From Candidatus Fermentithermobacillaceae bacterium UBA3951 (lineage in GTDB: Bacteria > Bacillota > Sulfobacillia > Fermentithermobacillales > Fermentithermobacillaceae), in the NCBI GenBank assembly GCA_002385465.1, contig DGDN01000014.1, positions 1 to 7,369 on the forward strand: 7,369 bases of DNA. Reading direction: 5' to 3'. The translations under genes and the position numbers were made by a program. The first letter of the stretch is position 1; each line of letters starts with the position of its first letter. Shown one piece after another: positions 1 through 6,374 of the stretch. Under the pieces are notes generated by a model. The model saw only the letters and a program-made list of their open reading frames with translations. It was not told the DNA's origin and ran no database searches.

Positions 1-31
1 TCCTACAGTAAAGTTACACTGACACTGGCAT

Positions 32-37
32 CATAAT
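32..37 (+). promoter_or_regulatory. Possible -10 box upstream of the response regulator
   Basis: CATAAT matches the TATAAT consensus at 5 of 6 positions, but no convincing -35 lies 16-18 bp upstream. It sits in the same TCATAAT context as the -10 proposed ahead of the ABC operon (1767-1772). If the spacing were the same as there, any LytTR repeats would lie off the left edge. Transcription would start near 44, giving a leader of about 150 bases before the regulator. This is an inference from a single short match. Confidence 0.25.
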
Positions 38-105
38 GACGCAAGAGGCTGTTTGCTGTGATAACGCCGCTCATGGAGGATTCCACCCGCGGATCGGTGA
101 ACCCT

Positions 106-207
106 ATGCCCGGATTCCAGGTAATGTTCAAGCAGAGAACTGTCCTGAGGCTGCTTCACGCAGTCTCTCACGACTGGGCAGAGGTGGGCGTCAAGACGTG
201 CGCATAG
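106..207 (+). CDS. Candidate small ORF overlapping the response-regulator start
   Basis: This ORF encodes 33 residues from ATG 106, which has a GGTGA Shine-Dalgarno-like element at 96-100. It could also begin at ATG 73 (44 residues), where no ribosome binding site is visible. It stops with TAG at 205-207, so it overlaps the GTG start of the response regulator by 10 bases, a layout that permits translational coupling. The third codon position is clearly richer in G/C than the second in this frame, as in real genes of this base composition, and the competing in-frame extension of the regulator lacks that pattern. The product is basic and partly amphipathic (VLRLLHAVSHDW) and ends in KTCA. It has no signal peptide, no AgrD-like thiolactone core and no recognised family. 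It could be a regulatory leader peptide, a signal peptide gene or chance. Confidence 0.25.
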   Translation: MPGFQVMFKQRTVLRLLHAVSHDWAEVGVKTCA

Positions 208-896
208 CCATCTGTGACGATGAGGCATCTCAGCGCGATTACCTTCGCCAAGAGGTCGAAGGATGGGCTGCCCGGCGAGGGCACACCCTTTCTGTTCACC
301 TCTTTGGGAGCGCCGAGGCTTTCTTGTTCGCATACGACGAGGACAAGGCTTTCGACATCCTGCTTCTCGATATCCAGATGGGGAAAATGGACGGAGTGGC
401 TCTGGCCAAGAGGCTTCGGAAGGACAACGAGTGGCTTCAGATTATCTTCATCACCGGTTTTCCCGAGTTCATGTCCGAAGGGTACGAAGTCTCGGCCCTG
501 CATTATCTCTTGAAACCGGTCGATGAAGAAAAGCTTGTTGAGGTACTGGACAGAGCCGCGTCACGGCTGCGGACCGCCCCGAGGATGATCCTTTTCCGGA
601 AAGGCAGCGGCTACCTTCGCATTCCTGCCGATGAGATATACTACGCCGAAGCGTTTTCCCACAGCGTGACACTGGTTACGAAGAACGGAAAGGAAACCTT
701 TAGCATGCGTCTAAGTGATATGGAGGAGATCTTGGGTGAAGGGTTCTTCCGTTGCCACAGGTCTTACATCGTCTCGATGAAGCACGTAAAAAGGGTCACT
801 CGAACGGCGCTTATCCTGGACAACGGAGTGGAGATCCCGCTCTCGCGGAGTCTTTACGATGCGGCGAACCAGGCGTTTATCAAGACCTATTTCTAG
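198..896 (+). CDS. LytTR-family (AgrA-like) response regulator
   Basis: This is a 232-residue cytoplasmic two-component response regulator, a usual length for the family. Residues 1-120 form a receiver domain: acidic pocket D7/D8, phosphoacceptor D58 in LLLDIQMGKMDG, T86 in the FITGF strand and K106 in the LKP motif. Residues 130-232 form a LytTR DNA-binding domain with the typical FFRCHRSYIV segment. Known members of this family bind pairs of short direct repeats upstream of target promoters. The GTG at 198 is chosen because the domain begins immediately with RIAICDDE and a purine-rich GAGGTGGG lies 10 or so bases upstream. The open frame continues back to 36, but those residues match no domain and have the wrong codon-position composition. 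The partner kinase follows 68 bases later. The likely target is the repeat pair at 1706-1735 before the ABC genes. Confidence 0.93.
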   Translation: MRIAICDDEASQRDYLRQEVEGWAARRGHTLSVHLFGSAEAFLFAYDEDKAFDILLLDIQMGKMDGVALAKRLRKDNEWLQIIFITGFPEFMSEGYEVSALHYLLKPVDEEKLVEVLDRAASRLRTAPRMILFRKGSGYLRIPADEIYYAEAFSHSVTLVTKNGKETFSMRLSDMEEILGEGFFRCHRSYIVSMKHVKRVTRTALILDNGVEIPLSRSLYDAANQAFIKTYF

Positions 897-910
897 GCAA
901 TACGAACGAT

Positions 911-933
911 CTTGCCGTGTTGCCTTGCCGTGT
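911..933 (+). repeat. 10-bp direct repeat in the regulator-kinase gap
   Basis: CTTGCCGTGT occurs at 911-920 and again at 924-933, 13 bases apart start to start. It lies in the short gap between the response regulator stop and the kinase start. No function is recognised. The spacing does not fit a LytTR pair, and it could be a slippage-type duplication. Confidence 0.5.
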
Positions 934-964
934 GTTGGGGTCATTGACCTAGGGAGTGGTGGCG

Positions 965-1696
965 ATGCCGGAGTGGGCGTGGGTCGCGGCGGTCCTGGCG
1001 GCTCTTGCTCTGACGTATGTGCTTGTGCAGGTTTGCCGGGTACTTCTCTACCGGTTTGTCGATAGGCGAATAGCGTCCTATCAGGACGATCTTGTCGCGA
1101 AGCACCTTGAAGAGGTCCAGAGAATGTACCGGGAGATGCGGGGCTGGAGGCACGACTTCCACAACCACATCCAGACGATGAAGGCCTACCGGAGATTGGG
1201 TGAGAACGAGAAACTGGACGAATACCTCGCGGGGCTCGAGTCGGACCTCGCTCAAGTAGACACCTTGGTGAGGTCCGGAAACGTGAAGGTGGACGCCATC
1301 CTCAATTCCAAGTTGTCTCTGGCGAAGGACAAGGGCATCAGCGTCAACGCCAAAGCCGTTGTCCCGCCCCGCCTATCCATATCCGAGATAGATCTGTGCG
1401 TCATCCTGGGGAATCTCCTTGATAACGCCATCGAAGCCGCCATGAAAATTGACCGGCCCGAAGATAGGGTCATCCGCGTCTACATAGATGCGAAGCGAGA
1501 CCACCTCTACATCTCTGTGACGAACACATCGGGCGAGAGACCCCGGAGAATCGGTGGCCGCTATGTGAGCAGCAAAGGCGGCTACCACGGGTTTGGCCTC
1601 CTGAGGGTAGACAGGCTTGTCGATAAGTACGGAGGTTACATAAAGCGCGGCGATGAGGAAGGAGCATTCACCACGGAGATCATGCTTCCGGCATAG
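965..1696 (+). CDS. GHKL-type sensor histidine kinase, single-helix form
   Basis: This is a 243-residue kinase of the AgrC-like GHKL group, the probable phosphodonor of the preceding LytTR regulator. Residues 4-29 form the only obvious membrane helix. A charged, probably coiled segment (about 33-60) leads to the phosphoacceptor motif RHDFHNH with H63. The ATP-binding domain has an N box (N150-LLD-N154, followed by AIEA), a VTNTS segment near 185-189 and a G box at GFGL (209-212). The C-terminal GAFTTEIMLP is typical of the fold. AgrC proteins normally carry five to seven N-terminal helices, so the sensor half is minimal here. ATG 965 is preferred because GGGAG at 952-956 is 8 bases upstream. 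GTG 956 or 959 would add three or two residues but would lack a placed ribosome binding site. The signal is not evident. It might be perceived in the membrane or through a partner such as the exporter. Confidence 0.9.
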   Translation: MPEWAWVAAVLAALALTYVLVQVCRVLLYRFVDRRIASYQDDLVAKHLEEVQRMYREMRGWRHDFHNHIQTMKAYRRLGENEKLDEYLAGLESDLAQVDTLVRSGNVKVDAILNSKLSLAKDKGISVNAKAVVPPRLSISEIDLCVILGNLLDNAIEAAMKIDRPEDRVIRVYIDAKRDHLYISVTNTSGERPRRIGGRYVSSKGGYHGFGLLRVDRLVDKYGGYIKRGDEEGAFTTEIMLPA

Positions 1697-1705
1697 CCTC
1701 ACGTG

Positions 1706-1735
1706 CAGTTCACGTCGAAATCCGTTCAGTTCACG
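1706..1735 (+). promoter_or_regulatory. Probable LytTR (AgrA/ComE-type) operator
   Basis: The 9-mer CAGTTCACG occurs exactly at 1706-1714 and 1727-1735, separated by 12 bp and therefore 21 bp start to start (two helical turns). AgrA- and ComE-type LytTR regulators are known to bind 9-bp direct repeats with 12-bp spacing and a CAGTT-like core, so sequence and geometry both fit. The pair ends 8 bp upstream of the expected -35 position of the proposed promoter. The obvious binding protein is the LytTR regulator encoded at 198-896. Binding itself is inferred. Confidence 0.75.
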
Positions 1736-1763
1736 CAGACCTGCCCCCAATCCCATGAGCGGA

Positions 1764-1772
1764 TGTCATAAT
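1764..1772 (+). promoter_or_regulatory. Extended -10 promoter of the ABC operon
   Basis: TGT followed by CATAAT gives an extended -10 (TGN plus a 5 of 6 match to TATAAT, the hexamer being 1767-1772). At the 17-bp position (1744-1749) the -35 is essentially absent, which is expected of a promoter that needs an activator bound just upstream. Transcription would start near 1779, leaving a short leader before ATG 1793. Confidence 0.5.
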
Positions 1773-1792
1773 CGACGGCGGGGGTAGATCGG

Positions 1793-3619
1793 ATGAAAGA
1801 CCGGACGCCGACCTATTCATTGGGCTCCAATATCATGTTTTCTCTCCGGACTCACTGGAAGGCCAAGAAGTCCACGCTGATCTTCTGCGCCCTTGATGCG
1901 GTGATGTCCGTCCTCCTGCCCTTCGTCCGAATACTCCTGCCGAAGCTCGTTATCGATGAACTAACCGCCGGTACAACTCCGGCTCACTTCGCGACCGTCG
2001 TCGGAGGAGGCGCCGCCCTTCTTCTCGTCCTAAGCTGTGTAAAAGGCTATACAGACGTCATTGCGACTCATTCAGTCGGTACGATGGCGGCAATAGAGTC
2101 TGTGTCCCAAATGATGGGCAAGCGGATGGATATGGATTACGAGGTTTTGGAGGATCCCGCATCCAAGGCGGTCGAAGAAAAGGCGCTCCGGGCGTCGGAG
2201 TCAAATCACTCGCCGGCGCACAACATCCCGCGGACCCTCAACAGGCTTATCTCGAACATCCTCGGATTTAGTCTTTATGGCAGCGTTATTGCGATCATTC
2301 ACCCGGTCATCTTGGTCCTCCTCATCTTGTCAGCCGTAATCAGCTGGCTATCACTGTCGTCAGCGCGGAAGTACGAGCGAGAGACAAGAGGAGAGAGGTC
2401 TGCTCTGCACAAGAGGCTCAGGTATATCCAAGAGAGCACCAAAAGCCCTGAAAGGGCCAAAGACGTGCGTATTTACTCGATGTCGCCGTGGATGAAGTCC
2501 CTCTTCTCTGAGATCGCGAGCGAACTCGAAGCGCGTTCAGGCAAAGTGGCGACTCGGAACATGGTTGCCCAGCTCGTTGACGGCGGGCTAATCCTTATCC
2601 GGGATGGGGCAGCCTACGCGTACCTGACATATCTCCTCCTGCGCGGCAGCATCTCCCTCGGCGACTTCGTTTTGGTCTTTTCGGCCATTGGGGCGTTTGC
2701 CGGCTGGGTTTCAGGCATCATCCTGCAGTCGAGTGAACTAATGCGCGCTTCGACGGAGATGGGAGATATCCGCGCGTACCTAGATATACCTGACAAGTCC
2801 AACAGGGGGCAGGGCGTTCCCTTGCCTTCAGGCGATGCCCTCCCGCCTGCCATCTCCGTTCGCAATGTGAGCTACAGGTACCCCGGGGCAGATACGGAGG
2901 CGCTGAAGGATATAACCTTTGACGTAAGACCCGGCGAGCGCATCGCGATAGTAGGACCGAACGGCGCCGGCAAGACGACCTTGGTCAAGCTTATCTCCGG
3001 GCTGTATAGGCCGCAAACCGGCAGCATCAAGGTCGCCGGAGTGAATATTCAGGAGTACAACAGAGACGAGTACCTGACGTTGATAGGAGCCGTGTTCCAA
3101 GACATTCATTTGCTCACGACAGATATCGCCGGAAACGTCTCTCAGGCCCCGCCTGAAGCCACCGACTACCAAAGAGTTGAGGAGTGCTTGAGGCTCGCCG
3201 GGCTGCATGAGCGGGTGCAGGCGATGCCTGACAAGGAGAAAACGCTCCTCGTGAGGCAGATCAACGATAATGCCGTGGAGCTCTCCGGAGGAGAGAAGCA
3301 GAAACTTGCCCTCGCCCGGGCGCTCTATAAGGACGCGCCGCTCATAATCCTCGATGAGCCGACAGCTGCTCTAGACCCAATCGCGGAGAGCGAAGTCTAC
3401 CGCAAATACGCGGAACTCACGAAAGGGAAGACCTCAATCTATATCTCTCACCGGCTGGCCAGTACACGGTTTTGCGACAGGATTTTGTTCCTGGACAACC
3501 ACACCATCGCCGAGACAGGGACACACGACGAGCTCATGCGGCTCGGGGGGAAATACGCCCAGATGTTCGGGCTCCAGGCCCACTACTACAGGAGTGACGC
3601 GGAGGTGGAGCTGAGGTGA
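1793..3619 (+). CDS. ABC exporter half-transporter (permease fused to ATPase), subunit 1
   Basis: This 608-residue protein fuses an exporter-type membrane domain to an ATPase, the normal length for a half-transporter. Hydrophobic segments lie at roughly 28-50, 66-84, 152-187 (two helices), 263-283 and 288-312. The ATPase spans about 352-600: A-loop YRYPG (361-365), Walker A GPNGAGKTT (388-396), Q-loop Q436, signature LSGGE (498-502), Walker B LIILDEP with catalytic E522, and H553 in ISHRL. All catalytic residues are present. There is no N-terminal C39 peptidase domain, so it does not process leader peptides itself. ATG 1793 has a weak GGGGG ribosome binding site at 1780-1784. The second subunit overlaps by 4 bases, implying a co-translated heterodimer. 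The membrane-domain segment KDVRIYS resembles exporters found in peptide or antibiotic loci of Clostridia. The substrate cannot be told from sequence. Confidence 0.93.
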   Translation: MKDRTPTYSLGSNIMFSLRTHWKAKKSTLIFCALDAVMSVLLPFVRILLPKLVIDELTAGTTPAHFATVVGGGAALLLVLSCVKGYTDVIATHSVGTMAAIESVSQMMGKRMDMDYEVLEDPASKAVEEKALRASESNHSPAHNIPRTLNRLISNILGFSLYGSVIAIIHPVILVLLILSAVISWLSLSSARKYERETRGERSALHKRLRYIQESTKSPERAKDVRIYSMSPWMKSLFSEIASELEARSGKVATRNMVAQLVDGGLILIRDGAAYAYLTYLLLRGSISLGDFVLVFSAIGAFAGWVSGIILQSSELMRASTEMGDIRAYLDIPDKSNRGQGVPLPSGDALPPAISVRNVSYRYPGADTEALKDITFDVRPGERIAIVGPNGAGKTTLVKLISGLYRPQTGSIKVAGVNIQEYNRDEYLTLIGAVFQDIHLLTTDIAGNVSQAPPEATDYQRVEECLRLAGLHERVQAMPDKEKTLLVRQINDNAVELSGGEKQKLALARALYKDAPLIILDEPTAALDPIAESEVYRKYAELTKGKTSIYISHRLASTRFCDRILFLDNHTIAETGTHDELMRLGGKYAQMFGLQAHYYRSDAEVELR

Positions 3620-5493
3620 GCACTAGCGAACTGAGCGGCAAGTCCATCAGGTCAGACCTGGGAAAGACATGGAGGCACACTAAGCGCGCCTTATGCATCA
3701 TCCGCGAGCTATATCCCGGTTACCTCACGCTGGCCTCTATAAACTCTCTCATACAGGCAGTGCAGCCGCTAAGCGTCTTATATCTCTCTGCGCGGATCCT
3801 TAACGAGTTGTCCGGCAGCCCGGATGTGCGGCTTGTCGGTACCTACGTGACCATTGCTGTCGTCTCGGGCTTCCTCTTCTCAGTAGCTCGGGCTTTCATA
3901 GACCGCCGCCTTGCGGTTATTGATAGCACCTCCCAGCAACGGATGTACTTCTTTCACAGCGAAAAGCATATGGCGATGGACTTCGTTCACGCCGATAAGA
4001 GCAGTACAAATGAGCTGGTGGCGGATATTGAGGCGAAGATCAATGGGCATGGCTTGGGGATTCCGAGCGTCTTCTGGCGACTTCCCAACCTCTCGCGTCA
4101 GCTTTTCGGGGCGATCGGCTCCGGGGTCCTCTTGACCGGCCTGTTCCGCGTGTCGACCTCGTATTCAAGAAACTTCGCCACGTCCCCCTCTGCCAGCGTT
4201 CTCCTTGGGCTCCTGGTGGTGCTTTCTATGTCGTTTACGTTCTGGATCCGCCGTAAGGAGCAACTTGTCCTGAAAGAGGTATTCGAAAAGAACCCTAAAG
4301 GGAATACGCTGATCAGCTACTATTATCAGTACGTTCAAGCGGGTGCAGCCGCGAAAGACATACGGATATACGGCCAGCAGCCGGCGATCAGGGCCATCAT
4401 GGAAGAGTTCCTTCTCGATACTTCGTGGCCCCGGTTCTTCCATCTTGAGGGGCTGGTGTACGCCGCTACTGCAGCGGTCAATGCCTTGATAGGCGGCTCT
4501 GTGTACCTTTTCATCGGCCTCCGGGCTCTCGCGGGATTGTACGGTATCGGCAGCGTGCTGCAGTACGTGGGGGCGGTTACCGGCCTTATTGAGCACGTGA
4601 CCGGTGTGATCAACGAGTGTGGCTCGCTCATGGTAAACACCACGTACCTCGAGGCGGCCTACAGGTACCTCGACCTTCCCGACCAGAAGTACAAAGGCAG
4701 CCTGACAACTGAGAAACGCTCGGACAACGACTACGAGATAGAGTTCCGCAATGTTTCGTTCAAGTATCCCGGCACGGACACCTACGCGCTCAGGGATTTC
4801 TCTCTGAAGCTCAATGTCGGCCGGCGTCTGGCTGTCGTCGGCATGAACGGGAGCGGAAAGACTACTATGGTTAAGCTCCTCTGCCGTCTCTATGACCCAA
4901 CAGAAGGCGAGATCACGCTAAACGGCATCGATATCCGGAAGTACGACTACAGCGAGTACATGGACCTTTTCTCAGTCGTGTTCCAGGACTTCAAGCTCTT
5001 CTCTCTGCCCCTCGGTCAGAACGTGGCTGCATCGAGAGAGGTTGACCCCGCTCGCGCAGAACTGTGCCTTGAGAAGGCCGGTTTCTCGGAGCGTCTCCGC
5101 GGACTCCCGCATGGACTCGATACGTGCCTTTACAAGGATTTCGACCCCGACGGTGTGATGGTGTCGGGCGGCGAAGCGCAGAAGATAGCCCTGGCAAGGG
5201 CCTTGTACAAGGACGCCCCGTTCATAGTGCTCGACGAGCCTACGGCTGCCCTTGACCCCATCGCCGAGTACGAGGTGTACTCTCGCTTTAACGACATAGT
5301 TGAGAACAAGACGGCAGTGTTCATCTCCCACCGTCTGTCGTCCTGCCGCTTCTGCGACGACATAATCGTCCTCCACGAGGGAGAGCTGGTTCAGCGGGGG
5401 AGCCACGAGGAGCTCCTTGACGACAAAGATGGCAAGTATGCTGAGCTCTGGAACGCGCAGGCTCAGTACTATGTGACTGAATCTGATGGTTAG
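3616..5493 (+). CDS. ABC exporter half-transporter (permease fused to ATPase), subunit 2
   Basis: This is a 625-residue paralogue of the preceding subunit. Membrane segments lie at roughly 36-58, 74-92, 155-176, 190-211, 279-303 and 308-330. The ATPase spans about 373-618: A-loop region FKYPG, Walker A GMNGSGKTT (409-417), Q-loop Q457, signature VSGGE (516-520, V replacing the usual L), Walker B FIVLDEP with E541, and H572 in ISHRL. Both subunits keep a catalytic glutamate, so neither ATP site is plainly degenerate, unlike many heterodimeric exporters. The GTG start is embedded in the previous stop (GTGA, 3616-3619), with GGAGGTG at 3601-3607 as ribosome binding site, so the two subunits are probably made together. 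The TAG stop overlaps the stop of the convergent acetyltransferase gene. An exporter is much more likely than an importer because permease and ATPase are fused and there is no binding protein. Confidence 0.93.
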   Translation: MSTSELSGKSIRSDLGKTWRHTKRALCIIRELYPGYLTLASINSLIQAVQPLSVLYLSARILNELSGSPDVRLVGTYVTIAVVSGFLFSVARAFIDRRLAVIDSTSQQRMYFFHSEKHMAMDFVHADKSSTNELVADIEAKINGHGLGIPSVFWRLPNLSRQLFGAIGSGVLLTGLFRVSTSYSRNFATSPSASVLLGLLVVLSMSFTFWIRRKEQLVLKEVFEKNPKGNTLISYYYQYVQAGAAAKDIRIYGQQPAIRAIMEEFLLDTSWPRFFHLEGLVYAATAAVNALIGGSVYLFIGLRALAGLYGIGSVLQYVGAVTGLIEHVTGVINECGSLMVNTTYLEAAYRYLDLPDQKYKGSLTTEKRSDNDYEIEFRNVSFKYPGTDTYALRDFSLKLNVGRRLAVVGMNGSGKTTMVKLLCRLYDPTEGEITLNGIDIRKYDYSEYMDLFSVVFQDFKLFSLPLGQNVAASREVDPARAELCLEKAGFSERLRGLPHGLDTCLYKDFDPDGVMVSGGEAQKIALARALYKDAPFIVLDEPTAALDPIAEYEVYSRFNDIVENKTAVFISHRLSSCRFCDDIIVLHEGELVQRGSHEELLDDKDGKYAELWNAQAQYYVTESDG

Positions 5494-6134
5494 GGGCTGT
5501 GCGCGCAGTGCCGGCCACTCGGTGGTATCTGCTCCACTTCTTTTGCGCGGCGCTCAAGGAACTCCTGTCTTGTTAGCCTATAATGGTACTCCCACTGTCC
5601 TTTGTAGTGCGCCGGCAAAGGCTTGGCGAGGATCCGCGAGAAACCGAGTTTCTCCCACATGCGCACGCTGCGGACGTTATAGTCCTCGCATATACAGTGC
5701 AGCACTTCGACGTTCTCCCTGGAGAAGGCAAGATCGACGAGAATCCTGACGCACGTGGTACCGATGCCGCGGCCCCAGTACTCCTTTTCCCCGATACTTA
5801 TGTCTATCCGCCGGACGTCCGTGCCTTCAGGATATATCGCCCTTACTTCCGGAAGATTCATCTTTTGCAGCCAGCACTCGCCTATAGGGATGCCGTCCGC
5901 TTCGATGAGGAAGCAGATGGCGTCCTGCGAAACGGTCCCGTATATTCGGTGAACCGTCTCCGGTCCGTAGGACAGTTCTTTGTCAGCCGGACCTCCTTCG
6001 GTCCAGTAGAGCACCTCGGGGTCGGCACACCACTTGTAGAGGTACGGAAGATGATCGTCACTGAGCGGGCGCAGGACGATACTGTGATCTAGTCCGCCGC
6101 GCAGCGTCAGTTGGTGTGTCTTGATGATGCTCAT
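5490..6134 (-). CDS. GNAT-family N-acetyltransferase, AAC(6')/RimJ-like
   Basis: This 214-residue cytoplasmic acetyltransferase transfers an acetyl group from acetyl-CoA to an amine. After a short lead, LRPLSDDHLPYLYKW (21-35) and DPEVLYW (38-44) form the first strand and helices, as in aminoglycoside 6'-N-acetyltransferases and related resistance enzymes. IGECWLQ (84-90) is beta 4, RRIDISIGEKEYWGRGIGT (108-126) carries the acetyl-CoA loop (W-G-R-G-I-G), and DYNVRSVRMWEKLGF (151-165) is the classic motif B. ATG at 6134 is the first start after in-frame TGA and TAG stops. AGGA at 6142-6145 is close, and a stronger AGGAGG (6151-6156) is too distant. The last residues beyond about 195 are not conserved GNAT sequence. 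Its 3' end overlaps the ABC gene by 4 bases, convergently. The substrate is unproven: aminoglycoside, self-made antibiotic or peptide amine are all possible. Confidence 0.88.
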   Translation of the reverse strand: MSIIKTHQLTLRGGLDHSIVLRPLSDDHLPYLYKWCADPEVLYWTEGGPADKELSYGPETVHRIYGTVSQDAICFLIEADGIPIGECWLQKMNLPEVRAIYPEGTDVRRIDISIGEKEYWGRGIGTTCVRILVDLAFSRENVEVLHCICEDYNVRSVRMWEKLGFSRILAKPLPAHYKGQWEYHYRLTRQEFLERRAKEVEQIPPSGRHCAHSP

Positions 6135-6146
6135 GTTCTCTTCCTA

Positions 6147-6290
6147 TCAACCTCCTAGCCCTCGTCCCCTGAACCCTTCTCTAACCTCAAGGGCTTGCAG
6201 GTATGCGGCCGTTTTACCGTCAGCGAGATCCTTGTCCTCATGGCTCGGAGCGAACTGGTAGCTGTGCCCGGTCAGGGCAGCGTTGGCCAT
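6147..6290 (-). pseudogene. Truncated remnant of a second GNAT acetyltransferase
   Basis: An uninterrupted 47-codon frame runs from ATG 6290 to TGA 6147. Its final part, YLQALEVREGFRGRGLG, is a textbook GNAT beta 4 plus acetyl-CoA loop (V-R-x-x-F-R-G-R-G-L-G), preceded by an ADGKTAAY turn seen in this family. It then stops two residues later, so the pyrophosphate-binding helix, motif B and C-terminus are missing. The N-terminal half is also absent, since an in-frame TGA lies two codons before the ATG and no GNAT-like continuation was seen in the other frames. No properly spaced ribosome binding site is present. It does not resemble the intact acetyltransferase 12 bases downstream closely enough to be a piece of it. 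A decayed gene is the likeliest reading, and a functional micro-protein seems unlikely. Confidence 0.55.
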
Positions 6291-6296
6291 GCCTCA

Positions 6297-6341
6297 CCGC
6301 AAAATCGCACGACCTGTGCACTGGCGCCCACAAAATCGCGC
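6297..6341 (+). repeat. Imperfect 14-bp direct repeat upstream of the Crp/Fnr gene
   Basis: CCGCAAAATCGCAC (6297-6310) and CCACAAAATCGCGC (6328-6341) match at 12 of 14 positions and share CAAAATCGC exactly. They are 31 bp apart start to start, close to three helical turns. They sit upstream of the proposed Crp/Fnr promoter and could be a paired operator. No known regulator consensus was recognised. Confidence 0.45.
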
Positions 6342-6374
6342 GCACCATAAGTTTATATTAAGCATGTCACTCGT

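Noticed and set aside
1..36. C-terminal tail of an upstream gene (frame ending ALAS-like at TAA 34-36)
   Set aside because: Only 11 open codons are in the window, which is too little to separate from chance.
78..119. GGATTCCA at 78-85 and 112-119
   Set aside because: An 8-bp repeat 34 bp apart inside a possibly coding stretch. It is short enough to be chance and matches no known operator.
137..142. GAACTG, the reverse complement of the CAGTTC core, in the regulator leader
   Set aside because: No second copy lies 21 bp away on either side, so it is not a LytTR pair.
36..197. In-frame N-terminal extension of the response regulator to ATG 36
   Set aside because: The receiver domain begins exactly at the GTG at 198 with RIAICDDE. 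The extension has no recognisable domain and its codon-position composition is not coding-like.
73..207. AgrD-type autoinducer precursor in the leader
   Set aside because: The predicted peptide has no thiolactone-type core followed by an acidic tail, and no AgrB gene is present.
956..964. GTG starts at 956 or 959 for the kinase
   Set aside because: The purine-rich GGGAG at 952-956 is correctly spaced only for ATG 965. The difference is at most three residues.
1793..3619. Peptidase-containing bacteriocin exporter (C39 type)
   Set aside because: The protein begins almost directly with membrane helices. There is no N-terminal cysteine-peptidase domain.
4165..5406. Long open frames on the - strand inside the second ABC gene
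   Set aside because: They are antisense to a gene with complete ABC motifs and show no recognisable domains or ribosome binding sites.
5583..6092. 169-codon + strand frame opposite the acetyltransferase
   Set aside because: It is antisense to clear GNAT motifs on the - strand and has no recognisable domain.
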